In this document: positions 1 through 8,191 of the stretch, one piece after another
Layout of the letters: each line of letters begins with the position of its first letter
Position numbering within the stretch: the first letter of the stretch is position 1
Assembly (NCBI RefSeq): GCF_000718985.1
Contig: NZ_JODL01000014.1
Coordinates: 1 to 64,000 of the forward strand
Direction: 5' to 3'
Source of the DNA: Streptomyces megasporus
Lineage (GTDB): Bacteria > Actinomycetota > Actinomycetes > Streptomycetales > Streptomycetaceae
DNA length: 64,000 bases
Program-made: the position numbers and the translations under genes
Notes under the pieces: model-generated
What the model was told of the DNA's origin: nothing
Database searches by the model: none
Seen by the model: only the letters and a program-made list of their open reading frames with translations

Positions 1-1000
1 TGTTGGCCTCCTTGCCGCCGGTCAGTTCCTTGACCAGTTCGGAGACGGCCGGCATCCGGGTGGAGCCGCCGACCAGCACCACGTGATCGATCTCCGAGAC
101 CGAGACGCCCGCGTCCTTGATCACGTTGTTGAACGGGATCTTGCAGCGCTCCAGCAGGTCCTGGGTGAGCTGCTGGAACTGGGCGCGGGTGAGCTTCTCG
201 TCCAGGTGCAGCGGGCCCTCGGCCGAGGCGGTGATGTAGGGCAGGTTGATGGTCGTCTCGGTCGAGCTGGACAGCTCGATCTTCGCCTTCTCCGCGGCCT
301 CGCGCAGCCGCTGGAGGGCCATCTTGTCCTTGGCCAGGTCCACGCCGTGGGCGTTCTGGAACTGCTTGACCAGGTAGTCGACGACCCGCTGGTCCCAGTC
401 GTCACCGCCGAGGTTGTTGTCACCGTTGGTGGCCTTCACCTCGACGACGCCGTCGCCGATCTCCAGCAGGGACACGTCGAAGGTGCCACCGCCGAGGTCG
501 AAGACCAGGATCATCTGGTCTTCCTTCTCCAGCCCGTAGGCGAGGGCGGCGGCGGTCGGCTCGTTGACGATGCGCAGCACGTTCAGACCGGCGATCTCAC
601 CGGCCTCCTTCGTCGCCTGGCGCTCGTGGTCGTTGAAGTACGCCGGGACGGTGATCACCGCGTCGGTGACCTTCTCGCCCAGGTAGGCCTCGGCGTCCCG
701 CTTCAGCTTCTGCAGGACGAAGGCGCTGATCTGCTGGGGGTTGAAGTCCTTGCCGTCCAGGTTGATCTTCCAGTCGGTGCCCATGTGACGCTTGACCGAC
801 CGGATCGTCCTGTCGACGTTGGTGACGGCCTGGCGCTTGGCCACCTCACCGACCAGGACCTCACCGTTCTTCGCGAAGGCCACGACGGACGGCGTGGTCC
901 TGGCGCCCTCGGCGTTGGCGATGACAGTGGGCTCACCGCCCTCCAGAACACTGACGACGGAGTTCGTCGTACCCAGGTCGATGCCGACCGCACGTGCCAT
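1..1000 (-). CDS. dnaK: Chaperone DnaK (Hsp70), 5' part only
   Basis: Hsp70 ATPase that folds and protects cytosolic proteins with DnaJ and GrpE. The visible 333 residues are the nucleotide-binding domain and the gene runs off the left edge. The phosphate-1 motif GIDLGTTNS begins at residue 6, the phosphate-2 motif [10 protein letters not shown] at 166, and LVGGSTRMP lies close to the edge. The ATG at 1000 is preceded by GGAGGAACTCGAC, a strong ribosome site. Two HspR-type inverted repeats lie just upstream, so heat-shock repression by HspR is expected. In Streptomyces grpE, dnaJ and hspR normally follow in the same operon, which would be beyond the window. Identity is secure; nothing looks unusual in the part seen. 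Confidence 0.98.
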   Translation of the reverse strand, partial: MARAVGIDLGTTNSVVSVLEGGEPTVIANAEGARTTPSVVAFAKNGEVLVGEVAKRQAVTNVDRTIRSVKRHMGTDWKINLDGKDFNPQQISAFVLQKLKRDAEAYLGEKVTDAVITVPAYFNDHERQATKEAGEIAGLNVLRIVNEPTAAALAYGLEKEDQMILVFDLGGGTFDVSLLEIGDGVVEVKATNGDNNLGGDDWDQRVVDYLVKQFQNAHGVDLAKDKMALQRLREAAEKAKIELSSSTETTINLPYITASAEGPLHLDEKLTRAQFQQLTQDLLERCKIPFNNVIKDAGVSVSEIDHVVLVGGSTRMPAVSELVKELTGGKEAN

Positions 1001-1022
1001 GTCGAGTTCCTCCAGCTCATGC

Positions 1023-1043
1023 CTTGAGTAGATCTGACTCAAG
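1023..1043. promoter_or_regulatory. HAIR element, HspR operator 1 of dnaK
   Basis: Perfect match to the HspR-associated inverted repeat, CTTGAGT-N7-ACTCAAG, 23 bp upstream of the dnaK start. In Streptomyces HspR binds such sites and represses the dnaK operon, with DnaK acting as co-repressor. Confidence 0.95.
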
Positions 1044-1064
1044 AGTGCAGCACCGGGAGGGCAT

Positions 1065-1095
1065 CGTCAAGAGAGCTGAGTCATGCCGACTCAAC
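1065..1095. promoter_or_regulatory. Second imperfect HAIR element and candidate -35 of dnaK promoter
   Basis: A second repeat at 1075-1095 reads GCTGAGT-N7-ACTCAAC, matching 5 and 6 of the 7 bases of the two HAIR half sites. A TTGACG hexamer on the minus strand (1065-1070) between the two repeats could be a -35 box. Having two HAIR copies fits the multi-site HspR control known for Streptomyces dnaK. The promoter hexamer is only a guess. Confidence 0.65.
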
Positions 1096-1494
1096 TCTTT
1101 TCCGGTTGTTCGGCTCACATTACTGCCCCGAGGCCTCACCACCTCGACCCGGGAGTGATACGCGCACCGGAGGGCCCGAGTTCCCCACCGGGTTCACCGC
1201 TCCGACCGCGGCCGGCCGCGAGTCTTCGACTCATCCCTTTCTACTGCATTTCCCCGTAATTCAGCGGAGGGGGCTCTATAGGATGGCCCCACCCGGACAC
1301 ACGACCGCCTCCGACGGCACCGCCGGTCGGCGTCCCCGGGCGTCGCACCCCAAGGTGCGCCTCAGCGACGCAGATCACCGTCCGGGCGTCTACAGACGCC
1401 TTGTGTTAGTGGGTACTCTCGAACAGATCGGATAAGTTACCGCTTAGTAAGCTTGCAGCAGCAGGCACCGCCCCCGCAGGTTCGAGGAGCCGTC
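1096..1494. other. Intergenic region between divergent dnaK and the iron-sulfur reductase gene
   Basis: About 400 bases without a credible gene; the one open frame on the plus strand has no coding bias or recognisable product. Small symmetric elements are present: GGCGTC-TACA-GACGCC at 1385-1400 and TTACCGCTTAGTAA at 1437-1450, which sits about 45 bp before the downstream start and could be a TetR-type operator. No clear -10/-35 pair was found. Confidence 0.5.
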
Positions 1495-3777
1495 ATGCAA
1501 CTCGCCGCGATCGTCGTCTCGCTGGTCATCACCGCGGTCGGCGTTGCGCTCTTTGCCCGCGCCATCGCGCAGATCTACCGGTTCGTCAAACTCGGCCAGT
1601 CGGTACCCGCGGGTTCGCGCACCGACCAGCCGAAGCAGCGAACGATCACCCTGGTCAAGGAGTTCCTCGGCCACACCCGGATGAACCGGTGGGGGGTCGT
1701 CGGCGTCGCCCACTGGTTCGTCGCGATCGGCTTCCTGACCCTCCCCCCGACCCTGGCCCAGGCGTACGGGCAGCTCTTCCAGGCCGACTTCACCCTCCCC
1801 GTCCTCGGCGGCTTCCTGCCGTTCGAGATGTACATCGAGTTCATCGGCCTGATGACGGTGGTCGGCATCCTGGTGCTGATCGCGATCCGGCTGCTCAACC
1901 TGCCCACCCGGCCCGGCCGCAAGTCCCGCTTCGCCGGTTCGACGGCCTGGCAGGCGTACTTCGTCGAGGCCGTCATCCTCACCATCGGCCTGGCGATCCT
2001 GGTGCTGCGCGGCCTGGAGGGCGCGATCCACCACGTCGACGGCTACCAGGCGGCGTACTTCGTCTCCTACCCGCTGGTGACGGCCTTCGACGGGCTGGAG
2101 ATCGGCACGCTGCAGAACCTGATCTACTTCACCGCGATGATCAAGATCAGCGTCTCGCTGATCTGGATGACCGTGGTCGGCCTCAACACCGACATGGGCG
2201 TGGCCTGGCACCGCTTCCTGGCCTTCCCCAACATCTGGTTCAAGCGCGACGCCGACGGCTCCACGGCGCTGGGCGCGCTGCAGCCCATGACGAGCGGCGG
2301 AAAGCCGATCGACTTCGAGAACGTCTTCGACGAGGAGGAGGGCGAGGAGACCACCTTCGGCGTCTCCCAGGTCGAGCACTTCTCCTGGAAGGGCCTGCTG
2401 GACTTCTCCACCTGCACCGAGTGCGGTCGCTGCCAGTCGCAGTGCCCCGCCTGGAACACCGGCAAGCCGCTCTCCCCGAAGCTGCTGATCATGTCGCTGC
2501 GCGACCACGCGCACGCCAAGGCCCCCTACCTGCTCGCGGGCGGCGGCAAGAACGCCGAGGGCGAGGAGAAGGCGAGCGAGGAGCAGTTGAAGGACGTGCC
2601 CGCCGCGGCGCTGGCCGAGGCCGAGCGTCCGCTGATCGGGACGCTGGAGGAGAACGGCGTCATCGACCCGGACGTGCTGTGGTCCTGCACCACCTGCGGC
2701 GCCTGCGTCGAGCAGTGCCCGGTGGACATCGAGCACGTCGACCACATCGTCGACATGCGCCGCTACCAGGTGATGATCGAGAGCGCCTTCCCGTCCGAGG
2801 CCGGGACGATGCTCAAGAACCTGGAGAAGAAGGGCAACCCCTGGGGTCTGGCCAAGAAGCAGCGGCTGGAGTGGACCAAGGAGGTCGACTTCCCCGTCCC
2901 GGTCGTCGGCAAGGACATCGAGGACCTGTCCGAGGTCGAGTACCTGTACTGGGTCGGCTGCGCGGGCGCCCTGGAGGACCGCGCCAAGAAGACCACCAAG
3001 GCCTTCGCCGAGCTGCTGCACATCGCGGGCGTCAAGTTCGCGATCATGGGCGGCGACGAGAAGTGCACCGGTGACTCCGCCCGCCGGCTGGGCAACGAGT
3101 TCCTCTTCCAGCAGCTCGGAGCCGAGAACGTCGCGGCCCTGAACATGGCGTTCGGCGAGGACGACGAGGACGAGTCGACGAAGCTGCCGACGTCCAAGAA
3201 GAAGATCGTCGCGACCTGCCCGCACTGCTTCAACACGATCGCCAACGAGTACCCGCAGCTCGGCGGGCACTACGAGGTCATCCACCACACCCAACTGCTC
3301 CAGCACCTGATCGACACCGGCAAGCTGATCCCCGTCACCCCGGTCGAGGGTCTGATCACCTACCACGACCCCTGCTACCTGGGCCGCCACAACCAGGTCT
3401 ACACGCCGCCGCGCGAGATCATCGCCAAGGTGCCGGGCCTGCGGAACGAGGAGATGCACCGCCACAAGGAGCGCGGCTTCTGCTGTGGCGCCGGCGGCGC
3501 GCGGATGTGGATGGAGGAGCGGATCGGCAAGCGCATCAACGTCGAGCGCGTGGACGAGGCGCTGTCGCTCAACCCCGACATCGTCTCCACCGCCTGCCCG
3601 TTCTGCCTGGTGATGCTGAGCGACTCGGTCAACGGCAAGAAGAACGAGGGCACGGCCAAGGAGGACCTGCAGGTCGTGGACGTGGCCCAGCTCCTGCTGG
3701 ACTCGGTCAAGACCCCCGCCGACCCGGGCGGCACGGAGGACACCGCGTCGGCCCCCGAGCCCGAGCCCGCCACGTAG
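1495..3777 (+). CDS. Membrane-bound iron-sulfur reductase, EtfD-like (HdrD/CCG-domain)
   Basis: Predicted membrane dehydrogenase passing electrons, probably from electron-transfer flavoprotein, to the quinone pool; the mycobacterial relative Rv0338c (EtfD) works in fatty-acid oxidation. The 760-residue protein has several N-terminal membrane helices (about 1-250). Two 4Fe-4S motifs follow: C307-x2-C310-x2-C313-x3-C317, then C398-x2-C401-x2-C404-x3-C408. After them come two CCG (DUF224) modules with HDPCYLGR and a CCGAGG motif, as in heterodisulfide-reductase subunits. The ATG at 1495 has GAGGAG 5 bases upstream, preferred over a TTG at 1453. The C-terminal 40 residues are acidic and Pro-rich. 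Physiological partner is inference. Confidence 0.9.
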   Translation: MQLAAIVVSLVITAVGVALFARAIAQIYRFVKLGQSVPAGSRTDQPKQRTITLVKEFLGHTRMNRWGVVGVAHWFVAIGFLTLPPTLAQAYGQLFQADFTLPVLGGFLPFEMYIEFIGLMTVVGILVLIAIRLLNLPTRPGRKSRFAGSTAWQAYFVEAVILTIGLAILVLRGLEGAIHHVDGYQAAYFVSYPLVTAFDGLEIGTLQNLIYFTAMIKISVSLIWMTVVGLNTDMGVAWHRFLAFPNIWFKRDADGSTALGALQPMTSGGKPIDFENVFDEEEGEETTFGVSQVEHFSWKGLLDFSTCTECGRCQSQCPAWNTGKPLSPKLLIMSLRDHAHAKAPYLLAGGGKNAEGEEKASEEQLKDVPAAALAEAERPLIGTLEENGVIDPDVLWSCTTCGACVEQCPVDIEHVDHIVDMRRYQVMIESAFPSEAGTMLKNLEKKGNPWGLAKKQRLEWTKEVDFPVPVVGKDIEDLSEVEYLYWVGCAGALEDRAKKTTKAFAELLHIAGVKFAIMGGDEKCTGDSARRLGNEFLFQQLGAENVAALNMAFGEDDEDESTKLPTSKKKIVATCPHCFNTIANEYPQLGGHYEVIHHTQLLQHLIDTGKLIPVTPVEGLITYHDPCYLGRHNQVYTPPREIIAKVPGLRNEEMHRHKERGFCCGAGGARMWMEERIGKRINVERVDEALSLNPDIVSTACPFCLVMLSDSVNGKKNEGTAKEDLQVVDVAQLLLDSVKTPADPGGTEDTASAPEPEPAT

Positions 3778-3814
3778 GCACGTAGGTCCCACCGGACGAC
3801 CACCCCGTCCCCGC

Positions 3815-3851
3815 CGACGGCCGGTTCCGCACCACGCGGAACCGGCCGTCG
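3815..3851. terminator. Hairpin terminator after the iron-sulfur reductase gene
   Basis: Perfect 16-bp stem (3815-3830 with 3836-3851) around the 5-base loop ACCAC, 37 bases after the stop codon. It lacks a T tract, as is usual for Streptomyces. The remaining bases to 4107 show no gene. Confidence 0.8.
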
Positions 3852-4107
3852 CCGTCTTCGCCGTCCTGTGCGGCGGGCGGGCTCGGGGGGCGGCGCGGGG
3901 GTGGCGCGGGGGCGGGACGTTCGCGCGCGGAGCGCTCGCACGGAGAAGTGCTCCGGTCCGTACAACCCCCGCGCCCTGTCGGAGGTCTGTACGAGCGCCG
4001 CCCCTGTGTGAACCGGGAGCCAACCCCCGGTGACATCCGTGCGTTCGGCGTCCGCCGGCCACGGCCGTCGGGCGGCCCCTCTTCCCCCCTCGGCAGGAGA
4101 GTCCCGA

Positions 4108-5514
4108 GTGCACAGACGTTTCCGCACGTCCCTGGCGACCGTCGTCGTGGCCGCCCTCACCGGCGGTCTCATGGTCGCCACCGCCGGTTCGGCCGCCGCC
4201 GCCGGCGTCCGGGGCGACGTCAACGGCGACGGTTACGCCGACGTCGTCATCGCCGCCCCCGACGCCACCGTCGACGGACACCGGGCCGCCGGCGCCGTGG
4301 TGGTGCACTACGGATCGGCGTCGGGCATCAAGGCCGGCAGCCGGACCGTGATCCACCAGAACTCGCCCGGCATCCCCGGCGCGGCCGAGGCCGGCGACCG
4401 GTTCGGCGCCGCGGTCGCCGTCGCCGACTACGACCGCGACGGCCTCGCGGACATCTTCGTCGGCGCCCCCGGCGAGGAGGTGTACGGGGACGTCGGAGGC
4501 GGGTCGCTCACCGTCGTCTGGGGATCGAGGAACGGCCTGACCGGCTCGCGGACCGTCCCCGACCCCGCGCCCCGCGACCACGACGCCTTCGGACGCTCCT
4601 TCGCCGTCGCCGACTTCACCGGCGACGGCGACCCGGACCTCGCCCTCGGCTCCGACGGCTGCATGATCCACATCATCCACGGCGACGGCGACCGCACCAT
4701 CCCGTCCTACGCCGGAGGCACCGGGGTGGACTGCAGCGAGCACCACGGCGTCACCTCGATGACCGTGGTGCCGGACGCCGTGCGCGCCGACCTGATCGTC
4801 ACCGGACGGGGCCGGGGCGGCACCGACGGGCGCGGCGACGCACCCGGCACCTGGCTGCTGCGCGGCACCCCCCACAACACCGGGCTGGACGTCGAGGGCG
4901 AACTCCCCGCCGGCACGTCGATCGCCGTCGGCGACCTGGACCGGGACGGACAGCAGGACGTGGTCATCGGGGACCCGGACACCGGAGGCGGCCGGGTGAT
5001 GGTGGTTCCCGGGGGCAGCCGGGCACCGCTCCTCACCCTCACCCAGGACAGCCCGAACGTGCCGGGCGGCTCCGAGGCCGGCGACCGGTTCGGCGGCGCC
5101 GTGACCCTCGGCGACGTCAACGGGGACCGTCACCTCGACCTCGTCGTCGGCGCTCCCGGCGAGGACCTGGGGGACGCCGTCGACACCGGGGCGGTGACCG
5201 TCCTGCCCGGCTCGGCGAGCGGCGTCACCACCACCGGATCGCGGATGCTCGACCAGGGCACCACCGGTGTGCCCGGCGCCGCGGAGAGCGGCGACCTCTT
5301 CGGCGGCTCCCTCCTGGCGACCGACACCACCAGGGACGGCCGCGCGGACCTGACCATCGGCTCCCCCGGCGAGAACGACGGCGTCGGCGCGGTGACCGTC
5401 CTGCCCGGCTCGGCGAGCGGCGTCACCACCACCGGGTCCGTGGGCTTCGCCGCGGGCTCCGCCGGACTGTCGTCCACGGCGAAGGGACGGTTCGGTGCCG
5501 TACTCGCGGGCTGA
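4108..5514 (+). CDS. Secreted FG-GAP repeat (integrin alpha-like beta-propeller) protein, copy 1
   Basis: Extracellular beta-propeller of 468 residues; FG-GAP repeats bind Ca2+ and usually mediate adhesion or ligand contact, and no catalytic domain is present. A Sec signal peptide covers about residues 1-32, ending in a run of alanines. At least six repeats follow, with Ca2+ loops such as DVNGDGYAD, DYDRDGLAD, DFTGDGDPD and DLDRDGQQD and the FG motif in DRFG. The GTG at 4108 is chosen because AGGAG lies 8 bases upstream and the signal peptide starts there; a GTG at 4030 would bury the signal. It lies 55 bases before a close paralog, so the two look like a tandem duplication in one operon. Ligand unknown. 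Confidence 0.9.
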   Translation: MHRRFRTSLATVVVAALTGGLMVATAGSAAAAGVRGDVNGDGYADVVIAAPDATVDGHRAAGAVVVHYGSASGIKAGSRTVIHQNSPGIPGAAEAGDRFGAAVAVADYDRDGLADIFVGAPGEEVYGDVGGGSLTVVWGSRNGLTGSRTVPDPAPRDHDAFGRSFAVADFTGDGDPDLALGSDGCMIHIIHGDGDRTIPSYAGGTGVDCSEHHGVTSMTVVPDAVRADLIVTGRGRGGTDGRGDAPGTWLLRGTPHNTGLDVEGELPAGTSIAVGDLDRDGQQDVVIGDPDTGGGRVMVVPGGSRAPLLTLTQDSPNVPGGSEAGDRFGGAVTLGDVNGDRHLDLVVGAPGEDLGDAVDTGAVTVLPGSASGVTTTGSRMLDQGTTGVPGAAESGDLFGGSLLATDTTRDGRADLTIGSPGENDGVGAVTVLPGSASGVTTTGSVGFAAGSAGLSSTAKGRFGAVLAG

Positions 5515-5569
5515 CCGGCCCTCCCCCGCCCCCGCCCCCGCCCCGACCATGGTCCGAGGAAGGAATCCC

Positions 5570-6997
5570 ATGCGTCCCCGCGCCCGCGTCCGGCTCACCG
5601 CCGCGCTGCTCGCCTCCACCGCCCTGCTCGTCGCTCCGCTGCCCGCCGCCTCCACCGCGTCCGCCACCCCCGCCGGTCTCCACGACGACCTGAACGGCGA
5701 CGGCCACCGGGACCTGGTGGTCGGCGCCCCCGACGCCACGGTGGGCGGCGTCCAGCAGGCGGGAGCCGTCGTCGTGCTGTACGGCTCCGCGAGCGGCCTC
5801 TCCGCCGCCCGCCGGACCGTCATCCACCAGAACTCGCCCGGCATCCCCGGCGTGGCCGAGGCCGGCGACCGGTTCGGCACTGCCATGGCCACCGGCGACC
5901 TGGACGGGGACGGCCACACCGACCTCGTCGTCGGATCGGACTCGGAGGCCATCGGCACCCGCGAGGGCGTCGGCTCGGTCACCGTCGTCTGGGGATCGGC
6001 GAACGGCCTCGGCGCGGGGACCGCCCTGCCGCAGCCCGCGTGGCGGGAGGGATCCGCCTTCGGGCAGAACCTGGCCGTCGGCGACTTCACCGAGGACGGC
6101 GCCCTGGACCTGACCGTCGCCGGCAACGACGGCCCCTACCACTACACGGGTCCCTTCGCGCGGAGCGGCGAGCCCGCCCGCCGGTACCTGGACAACCGTC
6201 TGGGCACCACCCGCAACGTGATCTCCGGCGACCTCGACGGGGACGGCCGCGCCGACCGCGTCATGCTGCCCGGCCCCCTGGACGGCGACCCCAACGGCAC
6301 CGTGTACGTGGACCGGTTCGTGGACGGCAGGCTCGTCCGCACCGAACTGCCCGGCGCCGACGGCGAGGTGGGCTCCATCGGCGACGTGGACGGCGACGGC
6401 TACGGCGACCTCGTCCTCGGCGCCTCCAACGACCCCCGCGACGGCGGGACCGGGCGGCTCGGCGGCCAGATCAGCGTCTGGTACGGCGGCCCCGACGGAC
6501 CCGACCCGACGCAGCGGCCCCTGATCGTCGATCAGGACACCCCGGGCGTGCCCGGCGTCTCCGAACCGGCCGACTCGTTCGGCTCCTCCGTCGCCGTGGG
6601 CGACGTCGACGGCGACGGCCGCGCCGACGTGGCGGTCGGCGCGATCCTGGAGGACCTCTCCGGGAAGTCCGGGGCGGGCATGGTGACGGTGCTGTACGGC
6701 TCCGCGGACGGGCTGTCGACCGACCGCGCCGTCTCGCTCCACCAGGACACCGCCGGGGTGCCGGGCGGTGCCGAGGCGTACGACTACTTCGGCCGGTCCG
6801 TCCGGCTCGCCGACCTCACCGGCGACGGCCGTGCGGAGTTGAGCGTCGGCATCCCCGGCGAGGACTCCAGCCAGGGCTACCTCCAGGTGTTCCGGGGCAC
6901 CTCCTCCGGGGTGTCCACCAGCGGCGTCTTCGCGCTGACCGCGGCGAACGCCGGGCTGTCCGGGCAGGCCTGGTTCGGTTCCGCCCTCCTCCCCTGA
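5570..6997 (+). CDS. Secreted FG-GAP repeat beta-propeller protein, copy 2
   Basis: Paralog of the preceding gene, 475 residues. The signal peptide (about residues 1-32, ending near ASTASA) is followed by FG-GAP repeats with loops DLNGDGHRD, DLDGDGHTD, DVDGDGYGD and DVDGDGRAD. The phrase IHQNSPGIPG-VAEAGDRFG is nearly identical to copy 1 (GAAEAGDRFG there), supporting recent duplication. The ATG at 5570 has GAGGAAGG 6 bases upstream. The spacer after copy 1 contains a C-rich stretch but no promoter that I recognise, so co-transcription is likely. The protein is expected outside the cell or bound to the wall. Function beyond Ca2+-dependent binding cannot be deduced. Confidence 0.9.
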   Translation: MRPRARVRLTAALLASTALLVAPLPAASTASATPAGLHDDLNGDGHRDLVVGAPDATVGGVQQAGAVVVLYGSASGLSAARRTVIHQNSPGIPGVAEAGDRFGTAMATGDLDGDGHTDLVVGSDSEAIGTREGVGSVTVVWGSANGLGAGTALPQPAWREGSAFGQNLAVGDFTEDGALDLTVAGNDGPYHYTGPFARSGEPARRYLDNRLGTTRNVISGDLDGDGRADRVMLPGPLDGDPNGTVYVDRFVDGRLVRTELPGADGEVGSIGDVDGDGYGDLVLGASNDPRDGGTGRLGGQISVWYGGPDGPDPTQRPLIVDQDTPGVPGVSEPADSFGSSVAVGDVDGDGRADVAVGAILEDLSGKSGAGMVTVLYGSADGLSTDRAVSLHQDTAGVPGGAEAYDYFGRSVRLADLTGDGRAELSVGIPGEDSSQGYLQVFRGTSSGVSTSGVFALTAANAGLSGQAWFGSALLP

Positions 6998-7010
6998 CGG
7001 TCGATCCCCG

Positions 7011-7050
7011 GCGGCTTCCGGAGGCTTTCGGAGGCTTTCGGAGGCTTCCG
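7011..7050. repeat. Four tandem 10-bp repeats
   Basis: Four consecutive units of the type GAGGCTTTCG (GCGGCTTCCG, GAGGCTTTCG twice, GAGGCTTCCG) directly after the second FG-GAP gene. They are too short and too few for CRISPR and may come from replication slippage. Confidence 0.8.
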
Positions 7051-7052
7051 GA

Positions 7053-7100
7053 CCCGGCGGGATGTCACAGCTCGGCGGCAATGCCGGACATCCCGCCGGG
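7053..7100. terminator. Long hairpin after the FG-GAP pair
   Basis: Perfect 14-bp arms (7053-7066 and 7087-7100, CCCGGCGGGATGTC and its complement) around a 20-base loop, before the next start at 7142. Position fits a terminator for the FG-GAP operon; a regulatory role for the downstream gene is also possible. Confidence 0.65.
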
Positions 7101-7141
7101 GCCCGGCGCCCCGGCCGTCGGGACACGGTACGTTCGATGGC

Positions 7142-8047
7142 GTGGCTGGATTCAGGATGGGACGGGGCCGGGACCCCCGGAACGCGCAGCAGCACGGTCA
7201 GCACCCCCCGCGGCAGGCCCCGGGGCCGTACGGGCAGCCGACTCACGGGCAGCCACCGTACGGCCGGGTTCAGCAGCCGCCGTACGGGCAGCCCGCCCAC
7301 GGGCAGCCCCAGTGGCCCCAGGGCGGCGGAGGGTACGGCGAGCCGGAGTACTTCGGCCCCGGGCACGACCCGTACTCCGACAACCCCGGACACACCCAGG
7401 TGTTCAGCGTCGGCGAGGCGCCCGACCACGGCCACGCCCCCCACCCGGGCGACGGCTACACCGACGGCGCGGGCCATGGGGCGGGCCACCCGGCGCCGCC
7501 GCCCGCTCCCCGGCTGCACTGGAAGCAGTTGCTGAGCGGGATCGTGCTGCGTCCCGGCGCCACCTTCTGGCAGATGCGCGACCACACGGTGTGGGGCCCG
7601 GCGCTGGTCGTCACCTTCCTCTACGGCCTGTTCGCCGTCTTCGGCTTCGAGCAGGCCCGCGAGGACGCGATCAACTCCACCCTCTCCACGGCGGTCCCGT
7701 TCGTGCTGATCACCGGCCTGGCCCTGGTGATCTCCAGTCTGCTGATGGGCGTGGTGACCCACACCCTGGCCCGTCAGCTCGGCGGCAACGGCCTGTGGGC
7801 GCCGACGGTCGGCCTGTCGATGCTGATCATGTCGATCACGGACACCCCGCGGCTGATCCTGGCGATGTTCCTCGGCGGCGCCGCCACGCTGGTCCAGGTC
7901 GTCGGCTGGATCACCTGGCTGGCGGCGGGCGCGCTGTTCACGCTGATGGTCGGCCGTTCGCACGAACTGCCCTGGCCCAAGGCGCTGGGCGCCTCCTCGA
8001 TCCAACTGATCGCGCTGCTGGCGCTGATCAAGCTCGGCACCCTGTAA
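7142..8047 (+). CDS. Yip1-family integral membrane protein
   Basis: Predicted membrane protein of 301 residues of unknown biochemical role. Residues 1 to about 120 form a Gly/Pro/Gln/His-rich cytoplasmic region with repeats of the type PYGQPxHGQP. The C-terminal 175 residues carry about five hydrophobic segments in the Yip1 arrangement, starting at the motif ILRPGATFWQMR-like (VLRPGATFWQMRD). The GTG at 7142 lacks a ribosome site, and an in-frame ATG at 7157 is an alternative; a leaderless transcript would explain this. The gene stands alone between two hairpins and ends with TAA. Homologs are common in Streptomyces, but no function is established. Confidence 0.8.
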   Translation: MAGFRMGRGRDPRNAQQHGQHPPRQAPGPYGQPTHGQPPYGRVQQPPYGQPAHGQPQWPQGGGGYGEPEYFGPGHDPYSDNPGHTQVFSVGEAPDHGHAPHPGDGYTDGAGHGAGHPAPPPAPRLHWKQLLSGIVLRPGATFWQMRDHTVWGPALVVTFLYGLFAVFGFEQAREDAINSTLSTAVPFVLITGLALVISSLLMGVVTHTLARQLGGNGLWAPTVGLSMLIMSITDTPRLILAMFLGGAATLVQVVGWITWLAAGALFTLMVGRSHELPWPKALGASSIQLIALLALIKLGTL

Positions 8048-8101
8048 TCGGGGTAACCGGGGCGACGACCGGGCGGCAGGCCCGGCACCCCGACGAGGCC
8101 C

Positions 8102-8143
8102 GTGCGGGGCCGCCCGGCGTCCGGGCGGCCCCGCACCGCTTTT
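8102..8143. terminator. Strong terminator between convergent Yip1 and PucR genes
   Basis: Perfect 16-bp stem (8102-8117 with 8121-8136), loop CGT, followed by CGCTTTT. Serves the plus-strand gene and probably also the convergent regulator. Confidence 0.88.
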
Positions 8144-8191
8144 CCGGCGCGGCCCATCGGCCTCCTCCGTCCTCCGTCCTCCGTCCGCGCG

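Noticed and set aside
1106..1435. 109-codon frame upstream of the EtfD-like gene
   Set aside because: No ribosome site, mixed third-position composition and no recognisable fold.
1444..6126. 1560-codon open frame on the minus strand
   Set aside because: It lies antisense to the reductase and both FG-GAP genes, has Arg/Gly/His/Val repetitive composition, no ribosome site and no domain; a GC-bias shadow.
7011..7050. Short tandem repeats as a CRISPR array
   Set aside because: Units of 10-12 bp without spacers, no cas genes; the same holds for 14949-14984 and 27375-27407.
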